Source: Vibrio lentus
GTDB lineage: Bacteria; Pseudomonadota; Gammaproteobacteria; Enterobacterales; Vibrionaceae
Assembly: GCF_002875945.1 (NCBI RefSeq)
Contig: NZ_MCZK01000036.1
Coordinates: 55,036 to 119,035 of the forward strand
Length of the DNA stretch: 64,000 nucleotides
Reading direction: 5' to 3'
The notes beneath the pieces were generated by a model. It had not been told where the DNA came from. It did not search any database and saw only the letters and a program-made list of their open reading frames with translations. Shown piece after piece: positions 55,116 through 64,000 of this stretch (position 1 is the first letter of the stretch; each line of letters opens with the position of its first letter). The position numbers and the translations under genes are program-made.

Positions 55116-56029
55116 GCAATATCAACTTAAATCTGCTGCGCTCGCTGCATGTGCTGCTTGAAGAGTGTCATGTGAGCCGTGCCGCTCAGCGCCTGCACAT
55201 TACGCAGTCGGCGGTCAGTCGTCAGCTTAGCCAGCTACGAGACTTGTGTGGCGACCCTCTGTTAGTTCGCGATGGCAATAAGCTGGTCCCGACCAATCGT
55301 GCGCTTCAGCTTAAAGACAAGCTCGATGACTTGTTGGGCGAGTTTGATCACTTATTAGATGATAAGCCGTTCGAACCGAAAGATTGGCAAGGTGAGTTGG
55401 TGTTGTCTTCGAGTGACTATGTGGCTCAGTATATCTTGCCTGTGATTGTTGCCGAGGTGTCTGCCGAAGCACCGAATATCAATTTGGCATACCGCTTGTG
55501 GCAGCCAAACTACCTTGAAGCACTGAATGAGTCAGGTATTCACTTGGCTTCGAGTATTTTTCCTAAGAAACCAGAACATGTTTCTAGCATCAAACTTGGC
55601 GAAGATAAGTCGGTGTGTTTGATGCGTAAGTCCCATCCATTAGCTCAGCAATCGACTTTGAGTACAGAAGATATCGTCAGCTACTCTCACATTAAAGTGA
55701 CCGGTGGGGGAGACAAGGACAGTTATTCAGATATTGCGTTAAAGAAGTTGGGGCATAAGCGTAGAGTTGCTTTGCAGGTTCCGTTCTTCTCATCGGCTGG
55801 CACTGTGTTAATGCAAGACGATTATCTGATGATCGTTCCGGAACATATCGCCTATAACTTAGGTCGACACCTTGAAACGACCTACTTTTCGCTGCCATTT
55901 GAAACGGAGATGCACACCTATTGGTTAATGTGGCACCCGAAGTATGACAATGACTCTGCTCATAAATGGGCGCGAGAAAAGGCATTCCAAGCGATGCAGA
56001 AGTCGAGTTACAACATTAGTATGACTTAA
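55109..56029 (+). CDS. LysR-family transcriptional regulator
   Basis: A 306-residue LysR regulator: N-terminal helix-turn-helix LEECHVSRAAQRLHITQSAV and a substrate-binding fold. It overlaps the Lrp gene by seven bases, so the two regulators are translationally coupled. The downstream LysE-type exporter is the nearest candidate target. Confidence 0.93.
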   Translation: MLGNINLNLLRSLHVLLEECHVSRAAQRLHITQSAVSRQLSQLRDLCGDPLLVRDGNKLVPTNRALQLKDKLDDLLGEFDHLLDDKPFEPKDWQGELVLSSSDYVAQYILPVIVAEVSAEAPNINLAYRLWQPNYLEALNESGIHLASSIFPKKPEHVSSIKLGEDKSVCLMRKSHPLAQQSTLSTEDIVSYSHIKVTGGGDKDSYSDIALKKLGHKRRVALQVPFFSSAGTVLMQDDYLMIVPEHIAYNLGRHLETTYFSLPFETEMHTYWLMWHPKYDNDSAHKWAREKAFQAMQKSSYNISMT

Positions 56030-56153
56030 AATCATAAGTATGATGATAATCTTTGATTTCAATTAATACCTTTTGCGAATTATCGTAAGCACTAAGTATT
56101 GAGTATTAATTGTAGAGTGTTCAGCTGGAACGCTTGGTTTTACTAGGAATGGA

Positions 56154-56771
56154 ATGATGACAGTAACAATTTGGTTTTCTTTATTAGCTATCTGCTTGTT
56201 GGGTGCAATGTCTCCGGGCCCAAGTTTGGCGATGATCGCTAAGCATAGTTTGGCTGGTGGCCGTATGAACGGGCTTATCGCGGCTTGGTCACATGCTGCT
56301 GGCATCGGTATTTACGCGTTCGCAACCATTGTCGGTTTAGCGGTGTTACTTGAGCAATCGCCTATGATATTTAAAGGTATCAGTTTGGCGGGTGCGGCGT
56401 ATCTACTTTACCTTGGTGTGAATGCGTTGCGCTCAAAAGGTGGGGTTGCTGCGAAATTGGAAGCAGGTGAACAGATGAGCTACATGCAGTCTGCTCGCGA
56501 GGCTTTCTTGATCTCAATCTTGAGCCCAAAGATCGCGCTGTTCTTTATCGCTCTATTTAGCCAATTTGTGGCGTTAGGTAATGAACTTAGCAATCAAGTG
56601 ATTATTGTCTCAACGCCACTGATTGTTGATGGCCTTTGGTATACCTTTATTACTTTGGTGCTCTCTAGCCCGTTGATCGTAGAGCGCATTCGAGCAAAAG
56701 CGCAGTTGATCGATCGATTGTCAGGTGTGGTTTTAATCTTGCTTGCTGTTCGCGTGGTGTGGACGATATAG
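56154..56771 (+). CDS. LysE/RhtB-family amino acid exporter
   Basis: A 205-residue protein with six helices. The family signature GAMSPGPSLAMIAKHSLAGGR is clear (core SPGPS). Members export amino acids or their derivatives. It follows the Lrp and LysR genes, making an amino acid efflux group with YjeH. The frame has two adjacent ATG codons, either usable. Confidence 0.9.
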   Translation: MMTVTIWFSLLAICLLGAMSPGPSLAMIAKHSLAGGRMNGLIAAWSHAAGIGIYAFATIVGLAVLLEQSPMIFKGISLAGAAYLLYLGVNALRSKGGVAAKLEAGEQMSYMQSAREAFLISILSPKIALFFIALFSQFVALGNELSNQVIIVSTPLIVDGLWYTFITLVLSSPLIVERIRAKAQLIDRLSGVVLILLAVRVVWTI

Positions 56772-56807
56772 CGGTAGGGCATATACTGGCAAGAAACGAT
56801 ATCCATT

Positions 56808-56845
56808 AAAAAGGCTCACTAGACGTTATCTAGTGAGCCTTTTTG
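56808..56845. terminator. Bidirectional intrinsic terminator
   Basis: AAAAAGGCTCACTAGA / TCTAGTGAGCCTTTTT around a five-base loop. Shared by the LysE-type gene and the converging esterase gene. Confidence 0.88.
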
Positions 56846-56880
56846 ACTTTTAGGGATTGGCTTCGACAGACTTGAGCTTG

Positions 56881-58044
56881 TTAGCCTTCCGAATTCAGTA
56901 CAGCATCGAGCTTTTCCATCGAGTCAGAAAAGTACGGGTTGTAGGTTAGACGCGCATGGTTTTTGCCTTCTTCACGATATCCCCACGCCGAGTACCAAAC
57001 CTCACTTGTCACGTTACATTCGGCTTCAAAACCTTCAGCCTGACCATTAGAGCAGATCTTTTCGCTACCATTGATTCCGTAGTACGGATTGCTTGGTGAG
57101 AACAGTAACCCCATGTGAGAGCCGTTCGAGATACGTTGCTCTGGGATCTTCATGCTGTATTGAACAGCGCGTGGATCGTCAAGTGTGGTTTCTCCTTGCC
57201 AAACCAACACATTGTTTGGGTTGGGCATAGACTCAGTAAACGCCTGCTGAACGAAGCTAGTATCAATCACACTGTCGCCTTCACTCATCATAATAAACAC
57301 GGGCTTATCGAAGTGTTTATCTTGTAAGTCTTCGCGAACCACTTCTGAGGTTTCGTAGTAAACCGAAGCACCATTCATTGGCAGTGAGTTGTAGCGAAGT
57401 ACATTGTCTTCAGGATCTTGATCCGCCCACGTAACAAAGTAGCTTGCTAGCCCTGCATATTGAACTGCAGACGAACTCGGTTGAAATGCAGGAGAGAACA
57501 ACAGTAACCCAGAGATCTTAGGGTCGTTCATCGCCTGTGAAGTCACGAGATTCGCGCCGGTTGAATAACCGCCAAGCCACACAGAATCATACTCTTGCTC
57601 TAGCAACTTAGTGTGGTGAGCCACCACGCCCTGCCAATCTTCTAAGTTTGGCTGCATTAAGTCGCCAACACGGCTGCCGTGACCGGGTAGTAATACCGTT
57701 CTCACTAGGTAACCTTGTTCGGCTAAATGGGTCGCGATGTCTTTGAATGAGTAGGGAGAATCGCCCAATCCATGAACCAATAAAACTGCCTTGCCATTAG
57801 GTTTGGCAGGTTGATATTCGGTGGGTGAATTGAGTTGAATCTCTAACTGCTTATTTTTAGTCATGAACACACGGTTTTTCAGTAACCAATCTTGAGTGTC
57901 GTTCACGTAGGCGTCAAAGCTGTCTTGCTGATATTCAGGCAAGTTAGGAGATGTTTCGTAAGCGGGGGCTATGGTCTCGTTGGAGCAACCAACGAGACTT
58001 AAAGTCGTTAAAGCGAGTAGCGTTAGAATAGTCTTGCTATGCAT
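56881..58044 (-). CDS. Alpha/beta-hydrolase lipoprotein (esterase)
   Basis: A 387-residue protein. The signal peptide ends in TLSLVGC, a lipobox (Cys20). The hydrolase has an oxyanion loop LLVHGLGDSPYSF, the nucleophile in GGYSTGANL and probable Asp/His partners in EGDSVID and GSHMGLL. It resembles serine aminopeptidase-type or carboxylesterase enzymes. Probably periplasmic-face anchored. Confidence 0.88.
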   Translation of the reverse strand: MHSKTILTLLALTTLSLVGCSNETIAPAYETSPNLPEYQQDSFDAYVNDTQDWLLKNRVFMTKNKQLEIQLNSPTEYQPAKPNGKAVLLVHGLGDSPYSFKDIATHLAEQGYLVRTVLLPGHGSRVGDLMQPNLEDWQGVVAHHTKLLEQEYDSVWLGGYSTGANLVTSQAMNDPKISGLLLFSPAFQPSSSAVQYAGLASYFVTWADQDPEDNVLRYNSLPMNGASVYYETSEVVREDLQDKHFDKPVFIMMSEGDSVIDTSFVQQAFTESMPNPNNVLVWQGETTLDDPRAVQYSMKIPEQRISNGSHMGLLFSPSNPYYGINGSEKICSNGQAEGFEAECNVTSEVWYSAWGYREEGKNHARLTYNPYFSDSMEKLDAVLNSEG

Positions 58045-58135
58045 TTTTTAATCTTGTCTCTGTCATGTTTTAAGTTGTCTTCAGTAAACAGCTTAGATTA
58101 CTTATCACTTGTTACTCACTACTTATTTTTTGTTA

Positions 58136-58366
58136 TTACTTTTTGCTTGAAAGGTCTTCGTATTCACCTTCAATAACACCGGCATCATTGGTTGATGACT
58201 GACGAGTGTTCATATGAGCTGCGAAACCTTGTTTCTTCATTTGATTCTGAATGCGCTTGCCAGTAATTAAAGCTGCAATAGCCAAAGGAATAGCAAGAAT
58301 CAAGCTTGTGAATAGCGCCAAAAGGCCAGTAAACAATGCAACAATCGTAACTAATATATTTTTCAT
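58136..58366 (-). CDS. Small membrane protein, unknown function
   Basis: A 76-residue protein with one long hydrophobic hairpin (about 3-38), then a polar tail ending acidic and lysine-rich. The ATG at 58366 has GAGAGGA six bases upstream, better than an ATG two codons earlier. I do not recognise it. It lies downstream of the divergent hcp promoter. Confidence 0.7.
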   Translation of the reverse strand: MKNILVTIVALFTGLLALFTSLILAIPLAIAALITGKRIQNQMKKQGFAAHMNTRQSSTNDAGVIEGEYEDLSSKK

Positions 58367-58447
58367 ATTCATTCCTCTCTTTCTATGTTGTTACTTTATC
58401 GCTTCTATTCTGAACGAAACATGAACGTCGTTAAATATTCTTCAAGA

Positions 58448-58501
58448 GTCACTATGACACAGGTGTGTGTGGTTTGAGGGTTTATATGTAGTCATAAACA
58501 C
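58448..58501. promoter_or_regulatory. Two NorR-like sites upstream of hcp
   Basis: GTCACTATGAC (58448-58458) and GTCATAAACAC (58491-58501) both fit GT-N7-AC, the NorR core. They lie about 100 and 55 bases upstream of the sigma-54 promoter, where an activator would bind. Confidence 0.5.
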
Positions 58502-58553
58502 GCACTAAAAATATGGAATTTAATCAAATCTTTTAAAATCAACAACTTAAGAG

Positions 58554-58570
58554 TTGGCACGTTTGATGCT
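58554..58570 (+). promoter_or_regulatory. Sigma-54 promoter of hcp
   Basis: TTGGCACGTTTGATGCT, -24 GG (58556-58557) and -12 GC (58568-58569) spaced by 12. About 60 bases of leader to the ATG. Confidence 0.8.
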
Positions 58571-58640
58571 CTATAGGGTTTGGAATAAGTCACTGTAAGC
58601 AAAGTACTTACAGCTAATAAAAAATTACTGGAGCCCCTAT

Positions 58641-60302
58641 ATGTTCTGTATTCAATGTGAACAAACAATTCAAACACCCACTGTAAAAGGCTGTTCTTTC
58701 GCACAAGGTATGTGTGGCAAAACTTCGGAAGTATCCGACCTTCAAGATGTGTTGGTGCATTCTCTCCAAGGTGTCTCTTTTTGGGCAAATTTAGGTCGCA
58801 CTTGCGATGTTATTGATACTGAAATTGATGAGTGGGCGCCAAAAGCGTTTTTCGCCACTCTCACCAACGTTAACTTCGACCCTGCTCGTATCATCGAATT
58901 TGCACAGCAATCTCACGAATTCAAACAGCGTTTAGAGCAACAAGTTCGCGCAGCAGCGACTTTGATTGGCTTTGAAATCCCAACGCTTTCTGCAGCAGCG
59001 CAGTTCGATCTTCCAACTGATTCTTCAGAGCTATTGGCACTTGCACCACAAGCCGCGGTTAACCGTGGTCACGACTCTCAACATGAAGATGTGATTGGAC
59101 TTCGTCTTCTTTGCCTATACGGTCTAAAAGGCGCTGCAGCTTACATGGAACACGCTCGTGTTCTTGGTCAAACTGATAACGCTATTTTCGCTGAATACCA
59201 TGAAATCATGGCATTCCTAGGTACTGATCCATCAGATCTAAAACAGTTACTTGATACATCAATGCAGATTGGCTTGATGAACTACAAAGTAATGGAAATG
59301 CTAGACAAAGGCGAGACTGATACCTTCGGTCACCCGCAACCAACAACGGTCAATGTAAAGACTAAGCAAGGTCACTGTATCCTTGTTTCTGGCCACGACT
59401 TGCATGATCTAGAAAAGATCCTTCAACAAACCGAAGGCAAGGGCATCAATGTTTACACTAACGGTGAGATGTTACCTGCACACGGTTACCCTGAGCTAAA
59501 CAAGTACCCACACCTTGCGGGTAACTACGGTAGCGCTTGGCAGAACCAGCAAAAAGAATTCGCTAACTTCCCTGGCGCAATTGTAATGACATCTAACTGC
59601 CTGCTTAACCCTGATGTAGGTTCTTACGCAGACCGTCTGTTTACTCGTAGCATCGTAGGCTGGCCGGGTGTTGATCACCTTGAAGGTGATGATTTCAGCG
59701 CAGTAATTGATTGTGCACTGGCGCAAGAAGGCTTCAAACACGACGAGATCGAGCAAATGATCACTGTCGGTTTCGGTCGTAATGCACTGATGGAAGCCGC
59801 TCCAGCGGTTGTTGAGCAAGTGAAAGAAGGTAACATCAAGCACTTCTTCTTAGTCGGTGGTTGTGACGGTGACAAATCTGAGCGTAGTTACTACACAGAC
59901 TTCACAGCTCAAGCGCCAGAAGATTCAGTAATCCTGACATTGGCATGTGGTAAATTCCGTTTCAACAAGAACCAATTTGGTGACATTAACGGTATCCCAC
60001 GTCTACTCGATGTTGGCCAATGTAACGATGCTTACTCGGCTATTCAGCTTGCTTTAGCACTGTCTAAAGAGTTTGATTGTGGCATCAACGAACTGCCTCT
60101 AACGCTGGTTCTATCTTGGTTCGAGCAAAAAGCGATCGTTATCCTGCTTACACTGTTCGCTCTAGGTGTGAAGGGTATTTACACGGGCCCTACAGCGCCT
60201 GCGTTCCTAACTGAAAACCTACTTAAGATTATGCAAGACGAGTTCGATATGCGTTCTATCTCAACACCAGAGCAAGATCTTAAAACAATCTTAGCGGCTT
60301 AA
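58641..60302 (+). CDS. hcp: Hydroxylamine reductase (hybrid cluster protein)
   Basis: A 553-residue cytoplasmic Fe-S enzyme. N-terminal cysteines C3, C6, C18 and C25 (MFCIQCEQT ... [10 protein letters not shown]) match the E. coli type with a [2Fe-2S] cluster. The hybrid-cluster ligands appear further on (for example in [18 protein letters not shown] and ACGKFRF). It reduces hydroxylamine or NO and contributes to nitrosative-stress defence and S-nitrosylation. Hcr, encoded 118 bases downstream, donates the electrons. Confidence 0.96.
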   Translation: MFCIQCEQTIQTPTVKGCSFAQGMCGKTSEVSDLQDVLVHSLQGVSFWANLGRTCDVIDTEIDEWAPKAFFATLTNVNFDPARIIEFAQQSHEFKQRLEQQVRAAATLIGFEIPTLSAAAQFDLPTDSSELLALAPQAAVNRGHDSQHEDVIGLRLLCLYGLKGAAAYMEHARVLGQTDNAIFAEYHEIMAFLGTDPSDLKQLLDTSMQIGLMNYKVMEMLDKGETDTFGHPQPTTVNVKTKQGHCILVSGHDLHDLEKILQQTEGKGINVYTNGEMLPAHGYPELNKYPHLAGNYGSAWQNQQKEFANFPGAIVMTSNCLLNPDVGSYADRLFTRSIVGWPGVDHLEGDDFSAVIDCALAQEGFKHDEIEQMITVGFGRNALMEAAPAVVEQVKEGNIKHFFLVGGCDGDKSERSYYTDFTAQAPEDSVILTLACGKFRFNKNQFGDINGIPRLLDVGQCNDAYSAIQLALALSKEFDCGINELPLTLVLSWFEQKAIVILLTLFALGVKGIYTGPTAPAFLTENLLKIMQDEFDMRSISTPEQDLKTILAA

Positions 60303-60317
60303 TTTAAGCGCACTCCT

Positions 60318-60366
60318 AAGCCCCTTTGTTGCTGTTCTCTTAGAGTTGGTAATGTCGGGGCTTTTT
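60318..60366 (+). terminator. Possible intrinsic terminator or attenuator between hcp and hcr
   Basis: AAGCCCC and GGGGCTTTTT arms, separated by a 32-base loop. Read-through to hcr would be needed for co-expression. Confidence 0.45.
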
Positions 60367-60420
60367 AGATTTAAATCTTCAGTCATTTAATCAATTAGTC
60401 ATCAGCAAGGTGTGTGAACT

Positions 60421-61482
60421 ATGTATGCATGGTCGGATAGCGATTCAATCAATTTAGTGTGTTTAAAGAAATGGCATGAGACGCCAGATACGGTCAGCTT
60501 TGAGCTTGGCAGTATTCCACAAGACCTACATTTCAACTTTAAGCCAGGCCAGTTCATTACACTGGGTTTGGACATGCCGACAAAAACCGATTACCGCGCG
60601 TACTCTGTGGCTTCTTGTCCTGAAGACAATCGCATAAAACTGACAGTAAAGCGTGTGGAAGGTGGCTTGGTTTCTAACTTTATTGTCGATGAGCTTGATG
60701 AAGGTGATGAGGTTTCTGTTTTAAAGCCGGCTGGTGGCTTTAACTGCATTGATTGCATGCCTACTACGAGCAAGAAAGTGACGCTGGTCAGCGCGGGTTG
60801 TGGGATCACACCAGTCATGGCGATGGTGAAATATTGGTTGTCTCAAGATAGCGAGATGGAAATAGATTTCGTTCATATGGCACGTAATAAGCTTGAGACT
60901 ATCTACTTTCAAGAACTTCATCAGCTCGACGAAACACATGCTAATTTCAACCTAAAACTGCTGCTGAAAGATAACGAAGGAACAACCGCGCCTCAAGGTC
61001 GATTGGATAAAAATTGGTTGGTGAAACTGAGCCCTGACATCTTAGACAGAACCGTTTATCTTTGTGGCCTGGTTGGGTTCATGCAAGATATAGAAAGTTA
61101 CCTAAAAGAACTAGAGTTCAACATGGATAACTTCTATCAAGAGAGCTTCACCCCTGTTTCTAAAGACACGCAGCAAGACGTAGAGGCGGACGTGAACAAT
61201 GTTGAAGCGAATGATGGTGGTTCTGTAAAAGTCTTCGTACCTGCATTTGGTAAAGAAGTGCAAGCCGACGCGGGCACGCCACTGGCAGATTCATTAGAAA
61301 ATGCAGGCGTTCCAATTATCATCGCTTGTCGCAGCGGTATTTGTGGTTCGTGCAAATGCAAAGTGACCAAAGGCTCGGTGGAATCAAGCAGTCAAGAGAC
61401 ACTAACAGCTGAAGAAATAGAGCAGGGATACGTGTTGGCGTGTTCAAGTACGATTCAGTCAGATGTTGAAGTTGAATTGTAG
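60421..61482 (+). CDS. hcr: NADH oxidoreductase of hybrid cluster protein
   Basis: A 353-residue reductase with FAD (YRAYSVASCP) and NAD (VSAGCGITPVMAM) domains of the ferredoxin reductase family and a C-terminal [2Fe-2S] domain with CRSGICGSCKCKVTKGS and LACSS. It passes electrons from NADH to Hcp. Order hcp-hcr is as in enterobacteria. Confidence 0.96.
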   Translation: MYAWSDSDSINLVCLKKWHETPDTVSFELGSIPQDLHFNFKPGQFITLGLDMPTKTDYRAYSVASCPEDNRIKLTVKRVEGGLVSNFIVDELDEGDEVSVLKPAGGFNCIDCMPTTSKKVTLVSAGCGITPVMAMVKYWLSQDSEMEIDFVHMARNKLETIYFQELHQLDETHANFNLKLLLKDNEGTTAPQGRLDKNWLVKLSPDILDRTVYLCGLVGFMQDIESYLKELEFNMDNFYQESFTPVSKDTQQDVEADVNNVEANDGGSVKVFVPAFGKEVQADAGTPLADSLENAGVPIIIACRSGICGSCKCKVTKGSVESSSQETLTAEEIEQGYVLACSSTIQSDVEVEL

Positions 61483-61571
61483 CCATCTTATACAAGCAAG
61501 AATGAAGCAAGATGGGAACGAGGTTCGTGTGGAAGACACAGTGTTTAGAAGACATAGCGTGTCGCAGATAT

Positions 61572-61614
61572 AAAAAGGCCACTTAGATCGTTAGAGAGAG
61601 CAGATCTAAGTGGC
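61572..61614 (-). terminator. Intrinsic terminator of the GAPDH gene
   Basis: GCCACTTAGATC / GATCTAAGTGGC, 12-bp perfect stem. T-run in the minus direction only, about 125 bases after the GAPDH stop codon. Confidence 0.75.
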
Positions 61615-61737
61615 AACCCTATTGTTTATACGGGGGAGCAAAACAAAAGGGGTTGCGAAGCCCATAATAGACTTCGCAGATATAGTTATTATGTTGTGGA
61701 GCTGGTTGCGCTGAGTTAGTTACAAGATCGAAGTCGT

Positions 61738-63174
61738 TTAAACTTCAGGGTATGTCTTGTAACGAACGCCCATCATCTGTTCCATACAGTGAACAACTTG
61801 GCAGCTGTAGCCAAATTCGTTGTCGTACCAAATGTAGAGAACAGCGCGGTTGTCTTGCGCGATAGTTGCAACACCGTCAACCACACCAGGGTGGCGAGAG
61901 CCCACTAAGTCTGTAGATACAATCTCAGTTGAGTCGGTGTAATCAATTTGTGCAGATAAAGTCGAAGATAGCGCCATTTCACGCAGGTATTCGTTCAACT
62001 CTTCTTTGTTTGTGCCTTTCTCAAGGTTTAGGTTTGCTACTGCCATTGAAACGTTTGGCGTCGGTACGCGAATCGCATTACCTGTTAACTTACCTTCCAT
62101 TTCTGGCATCGCTTTTGATACTGCTTTTGCAGCACCTGTTGATGTCAGTACCATGTTCAATGAAGCAGCACGGCCACGACGATCACCAGAGTGGAAGTTG
62201 TCGATCAGGTTTTGGTCATTGGTAAATGAGTGAACCGTTTCGATGTGACCCGATAGGACACCAAACTTGTCGTGAACCGCTTTTAATACTGGCGTAATTG
62301 CGTTTGTTGTACAGCTTGCAGCAGAGATGATTGTATCTTCTGGTTGAATGTCATTTTGGTTTACACCAAATACGACGTTCTTGATCTCACCTTTACCTGG
62401 CGCAGTCAGTAGAACCTTCTTCGCACCATTGCACGCAACGTGTTGGCTTAGGCCTTCAGCGTCACGCCACACACCTGTGTTATCAACGACAAGTGCATTC
62501 TCGATACCGTAAGCGGTGTAATCCACTTCTGCTGGCTTGTTTGCGTAGATAACTTGGATGAAGTTACCGTTAACGATGATCGCTTTACGTTCTTGGTCTA
62601 CAACGATGCTGCCGTTGAATTGGCCATGAACAGAGTCACGACGTAGCAAGCTTGCACGTTTTTCTAAGTCACCATCTTTACCGCCACGAACAACAATTGC
62701 ACGTAAACGTAGTGGGTAACCTGGGCCACTTTTCTCGATCAATAGACGAGTCAACAAGCGGCCAATACGACCAAAACCGTACAAAACAACATCGCGAGGT
62801 TCTGTCATCGCATCGCCTTCAAGCGATTCTAAAAGTGCAGTTTGTAGGAAATCATCCAACCCGTGTGTGTCTTCGCGATCTTGCCAGAATGTATGAGCAA
62901 GGCGACCAACATCGATACGACATGGAGACAAGTCCATAGAGAGAAGGTGTTGAATGATTGGTTGAGTCTGTTCTGCTGTAAGCGGAGAACCTGTGTAACG
63001 TTTTGCGATGCGGTGAGCTTTGATGATGTCGATAGTTGTCGCGTTAACCAGTGTTTTACCGAACAGGATAACTTCAACGCCTTTTTGGCGGTACAACTGA
63101 CCTAAAGTAGGAGCGATTGATTCAGCAATAGTTTGACTAGTTTGCCAGTCTAGGAGGTGCTTTTCGGGACTCAT
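61738..63174 (-). CDS. Long-form glyceraldehyde-3-phosphate dehydrogenase
   Basis: A 478-residue GAPDH. The N-terminal 125 residues are an extension absent from the 330-residue GapA type. The NAD-binding GFGRIGR is at 133-139, and the catalytic cysteine is C288 in SAASCTTNAI. It interconverts glyceraldehyde 3-phosphate and 1,3-bisphosphoglycerate; a second, non-glycolytic or gluconeogenic role is often suggested for these long forms. Vibrios have another gap gene on chromosome 1. Confidence 0.93.
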   Translation of the reverse strand: MSPEKHLLDWQTSQTIAESIAPTLGQLYRQKGVEVILFGKTLVNATTIDIIKAHRIAKRYTGSPLTAEQTQPIIQHLLSMDLSPCRIDVGRLAHTFWQDREDTHGLDDFLQTALLESLEGDAMTEPRDVVLYGFGRIGRLLTRLLIEKSGPGYPLRLRAIVVRGGKDGDLEKRASLLRRDSVHGQFNGSIVVDQERKAIIVNGNFIQVIYANKPAEVDYTAYGIENALVVDNTGVWRDAEGLSQHVACNGAKKVLLTAPGKGEIKNVVFGVNQNDIQPEDTIISAASCTTNAITPVLKAVHDKFGVLSGHIETVHSFTNDQNLIDNFHSGDRRGRAASLNMVLTSTGAAKAVSKAMPEMEGKLTGNAIRVPTPNVSMAVANLNLEKGTNKEELNEYLREMALSSTLSAQIDYTDSTEIVSTDLVGSRHPGVVDGVATIAQDNRAVLYIWYDNEFGYSCQVVHCMEQMMGVRYKTYPEV

Positions 63175-64000
63175 CTTTACTCGGGACCTTTCACGTTAAT
63201 TTCTGCAATCATAGCGAATGTAGGGTAGCCATGAGTGCATGGGGGAGTTGAGCTATCTAAGCTTTTGTGGTCTTTAACGCCACTTAAAATGCGCTTGATA
63301 TGCCTTGTGTGTAACTTGTAATTTTTATGTGGCAGGATTGTAAGGTACGACGGGTTATTCTGCTAGGAAAAATAAATGCAGATAAATTATCTGAAACTTG
63401 GCTTTATATTAGTCATTAATCAAGATTTTAGTGTCAATAAAGGCTATTGACTTTAACAATCTGTAGTACTTAATTTTCGCCAAAAAATACTCAACTCAAA
63501 ATATGATATGTAATGCAGGTTATAGTGATCATAAAAGATGTGATCATCAACTCAAGTTACACGTGAATGGTAAACAATAGATAAGCAAATCGACCGTTTT
63601 TCTTGTTCTACCCTGGCATAAGCTAGGGTAGAGTGCGAAAAGTGCATGACGCAAACGATTAGATCTCACAAATTTCACCTAATTGTCGACTTTGTTAATG
63701 TCTAGAGTTGTTACTCGCTGCCTTGCAGAGCCGATAAGCTTTCCTTTTCACTTGTTATGCGAGTGATAATAACTCGTCAATCTAGTTTCACTTCACTTGT
63801 TTGTACCTCTCTTGAGTAGACTTCATGGGTTTACACCTCACTGACTCAAATTAATACCTCCCACCCTTAAAGCACCGAAAGCGGTGCCAGTTAATATAAA
63901 TGTCTATTCTGGGCTCAGAGTATCGTCAGTTCATATCCAATTTGATCAATAACCTCTGTTAATGTCCTATCCTTAACGTGGGGGCTCTTCTCCGCTTAGA
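63175..64000. other. Right-end region with no recognised gene
   Basis: About 825 bases upstream of the GAPDH gene to the window edge. Two hairpins are seen: TACCCT/AGGGTA at about 63611-63632 and GCACCG/CGGTGC with AAAG loop at about 63872-63887. Neither has a long T-run. No coding frame of significance. The region holds the GAPDH promoter. Confidence 0.35.

Overview
The window looks like part of the second chromosome of a marine Vibrio of the Splendidus/Harveyi type. The basis is moderate GC, typical Vibrio gene families (Hcp/Hcr, long-form GAPDH, a DUF3541-type protein, a ToxR-like winged-helix/EAL protein), many cyclic-di-GMP genes and, decisively, two Qrr quorum-sensing small RNA genes with sigma-54 promoters and LuxO-type sites. 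There are no rRNA or tRNA genes, complete insertion sequences, prophages or CRISPR arrays.

Layout. 1-6 kb: 5' part of an RluA-family pseudouridine synthase gene, Nudix hydrolase, stand-alone RibD-type deaminase, nucleotidyltransferase, small monooxygenase, then a GntR(YtrA)/ABC ATPase/permease operon. 6-20 kb: signalling block with two GGDEF-EAL proteins, a membrane winged-helix/CSS/EAL fusion, an HD-GYP protein, an RstA/RstB-like two-component system, a solitary type IV pilin-like protein and a small outer-membrane beta-barrel. 20-24.5 kb: ascorbate-type PTS (IIB-IIC-IIA), an odd 161-residue repeat protein and a NupC nucleoside transporter preceded by a candidate structured leader RNA and a short upstream ORF. 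25-34 kb: tripartite RND efflux operon (TolC-like, adaptor, pump), then a two-component system translationally coupled to a methyltransferase. 34-38.6 kb: DUF3541-like exported protein, CHASE-GGDEF cyclase and RhlE-type helicase.

38.9-47 kb is the most interesting part. A qrr gene lies on each side, in opposite orientation, of a segment with a RamB/PrpR-like XRE regulator, an unrecognised protein, a GGDEF cyclase, a cold-shock protein and codBA. The cyclase leader has a 13-nt stretch, 12 of whose bases can pair with the conserved Qrr core. This suggests that quorum sensing controls c-di-GMP here through a locally encoded sRNA, as reported for Qrr and vca0939 in V. cholerae.

47-64 kb is mostly metabolism and transport: YiaV/YiaW-like pair, AraC regulator, urea transporter, PPOX-type flavoprotein divergent from a MocR regulator, YjeH-type permease divergent from an Lrp-LysR-LysE cluster, esterase lipoprotein, hcp-hcr behind a sigma-54 promoter with NorR-like sites, and a long-form GAPDH.

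A recurring feature is short tandem heptamers of the form CTRRGNN (coding sense) between a stop codon and its intrinsic terminator, at three unrelated loci with three different heptamers. All functional names come from reading motifs and recalling families; no database search was possible.
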